From Piscicola geometra (Eukaryota; Annelida; Clitellata; Hirudinida; Piscicolidae): a stretch of DNA of 64,000 nucleotides. The notes under the pieces are model-generated. The model was not told where the DNA came from. It made no database searches and saw only the letters and a program-made list of their open reading frames with translations. The position numbers and the translations under genes were made by a program. The DNA is taken from the NCBI GenBank assembly GCA_943735955.1, contig OX030965.1, positions 1,474,701 to 1,538,700 on the forward strand, written 5' to 3'. Positions within the stretch are counted from its first letter, which is position 1. Every line of letters starts with the position of its first letter. Below are positions 62,190 through 64,000 of this stretch, piece by piece.

Positions 62190-63790
62190 CATCTCAGGAA
62201 CTGGTTCATCATTAACACTCAAAAATTCCATCTTGAGCAACTTGATTCCCAAGATGGAACGCTCAGTTGCCCAAGATGAAATCATAATGTATGTAAGAAA
62301 CATTGTAATCTAAACGGTTTACTTATCATCAGACTATCTTAATTATCTGAATAAATACTTTTTCCCGCTCACTCAATACTTATAATTTTTTTTTTTTATT
62401 TCTTCTAAAATATGTAGTATTTTAGTTCTTTTTCGAAAGCGTTATCAAATGTCTTTTAAAAACACTGTAAAAAATGTCTCATTTGTTTAGTTTCATTTTT
62501 AGAGTAAACTCTTTGGAATAACACAAGTTAAACTCGCTTTACCCAAAGAATTTATTTTTCGCACTTTACTTATAGTTTCAACCATTTCCCGTGCAAACTT
62601 CTAGTCTAAAGTCTATAGAGACTAATGAGACAGGAGCTTACATCAATTCAAATTTGAGATTTAACTATAAATAGAACATACTTGTGTCAAAGCTAATGAA
62701 TATTTATAGTTTTTTATTTAATAAAAAAAGTTAATTATGGGTTTTTATTAATTTTCAATTGAGATTATAAACTTTATCTAATATACTGTATATAGTTTAT
62801 AAAGATTTATCAGAGCGCTACCATCATATTCCGAGATGAATGGATGTCAGAGACAGATTTATCAACGTCTACAATCTTCTCCTACGTTTAATCTTAGGCA
62901 ACCATAACCATGCTACAAATCCATGGTTACAACAGGCCAATCACTCAATTATTTATTATACTACTTGCACATAATGAAACTTCAGTTCATCAACTAATTA
63001 ATGATAACAAACAAAAATTATATTCTTTCAGATGTTGAGAAAAAAAACAGCAAAACGTTATCTTTTAACTTTTAAACCATTTTTCTGGAAACCAGTTTTT
63101 CAATTATCATAATTTAACGAGACAACTTGCAGAAACGAAACCAACATACAAATGTGCTTTGGAGACGGATGCATAAATAGACAATTAAAGAATTTTTTTA
63201 TAAATTGCATAAAAAGATATGCATTTAAATCGTCGAAACAAGAACTCGTCAAAAAATTCCAATTTACATTTTTGAATAAATCTCAATATTAAAACTTAAT
63301 AATATTATAATTCAATGTTAAGTATATAAAGTTGTGAACTCACTGGTGGAAACTGCAAAAACTTGCAAAAACGTACTCTTAATGAAACTTACTCGTCGAA
63401 ACAAATTTTTTTAAACATTCAAATTTATGAACATATCTGAATATTAATATTTGTTAATATTAAAATTAAAAGTTAAGTTTATAACATAAACTTTTTGCGA
63501 GAAGTAAAAAACTGCTAAAAGTTGCTAACTTACTCGTCGAAAAAGGATAAAAGTTGCTAACTTGTCGAAACTGCTAAAAGTTGTTAACTTACTCGTCGAA
63601 ACAATTTTTCATAAATGTAAACTTTGAATACATCTGAATATTAATACTTAATTAAAAATATTAATACTGAAAAAAAGTTGTTCGACGAGTTTGTGTTTCG
63701 ATGAGTTCCTATTTCGACGAGTTCAATGCTATTCGCTGTAAATAATCTCGTTCCATTTTAGGAACCAGTTCTTCTTGAGCAACCTTCCGC
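62190..63790. repeat. Interspersed repeat, copy 2
   Basis: 62210-63150 parallels 49808-50700. The ends AGCTCGTTTCATCTCAGGAA (62180) and ATCTCGTTCCATTTTAGGAA (63740) are direct repeats of each other. 63330-63730 contains irregular CTTACTCGTCGAAA units. Non-coding. Confidence 0.45.
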
Positions 63791-64000
63791 TATAATTTAA
63801 AATTGAAGAAAATAACTTGAATTAATTAATTAATTTTATATATATTAATTTTATGAAATTTTGTGTATGCCAGAGATTTAATTATTAAAATCCAGCACAT
63901 GCGTAACATTTTTTTTCTTGAAAACATTATTTATATTGCGAAATGTTCAAGTTCGTTAAGCGGCTTGTAAATATTATTTTATTTTAATGAATTTTTCTCT
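63791..64000. other. No feature recognised
   Basis: AT-rich sequence to the window edge; no exon or element end recognised. Confidence 0.5.

Overview
This is AT-rich, intron-rich nuclear DNA from a metazoan, probably an invertebrate. The evidence is two spliced host genes (one an extracellular mosaic gene whose module introns are all phase 1), tRNA-derived SINEs, many LINE, hAT, piggyBac, Penelope and LTR elements, long microsatellites, and no bacterial-style gene packing. The species cannot be named from the sequence. Most of the predicted open frames are pieces of mobile elements or translations of simple repeats.

Layout. 1-15800 (+): the interior of a gene for a modular extracellular protein: pairs of galactose-binding-like (F5/8C or FTP-like) domains, each set followed by one EGF-like domain, with both ends outside what can be traced. 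Its 6-kb and 4-kb introns are full of mobile elements, including a long-terminal-inverted-repeat transposon carrying a broken copy of the DUF89/ARMT1 phosphatase gene. 16100-24797 (-): a decayed or badly interrupted ORF for an Asp/Asn-rich protein with a basic cluster, split by a hAT element and by a LINE/SINE block that is itself nested. 24975-38930 (-): one LINE (called LINE D here) broken into pieces by a 4.6-kb DNA transposon whose transposase family I do not recognise, a hAT element, a SINE and a Ty3/Gypsy-type LTR retrotransposon. 38945-43340: hAT, SINE, LINE and foldback elements. 43755-58306 (+): a complete 13-exon DDX47/Rrp3-type DEAD-box RNA helicase, 452 codons, every splice phase consistent and every helicase motif present. 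Its introns hold a piggyBac, MITEs, hATs, a Penelope fragment, LINE pieces and a 28-bp minisatellite. 58307-64000: more nested hATs, a SINE, microsatellites and a LINE 3' end.

How the parts relate. The two host genes have no evident functional link. The mobile elements do: the tRNA-like SINE1 family ends in the same tail as LINE C, which suggests SINE1 uses LINE C machinery. Several elements can be ordered in time from their target-site duplications (TSDs). At least eight insertions show clear 7- or 8-bp TSDs or the TTAA of piggyBac. Family names such as LINE A-F and SINE1-2 are local labels used in this annotation only. No database search was possible, so family assignments rest on motifs recognised by eye.
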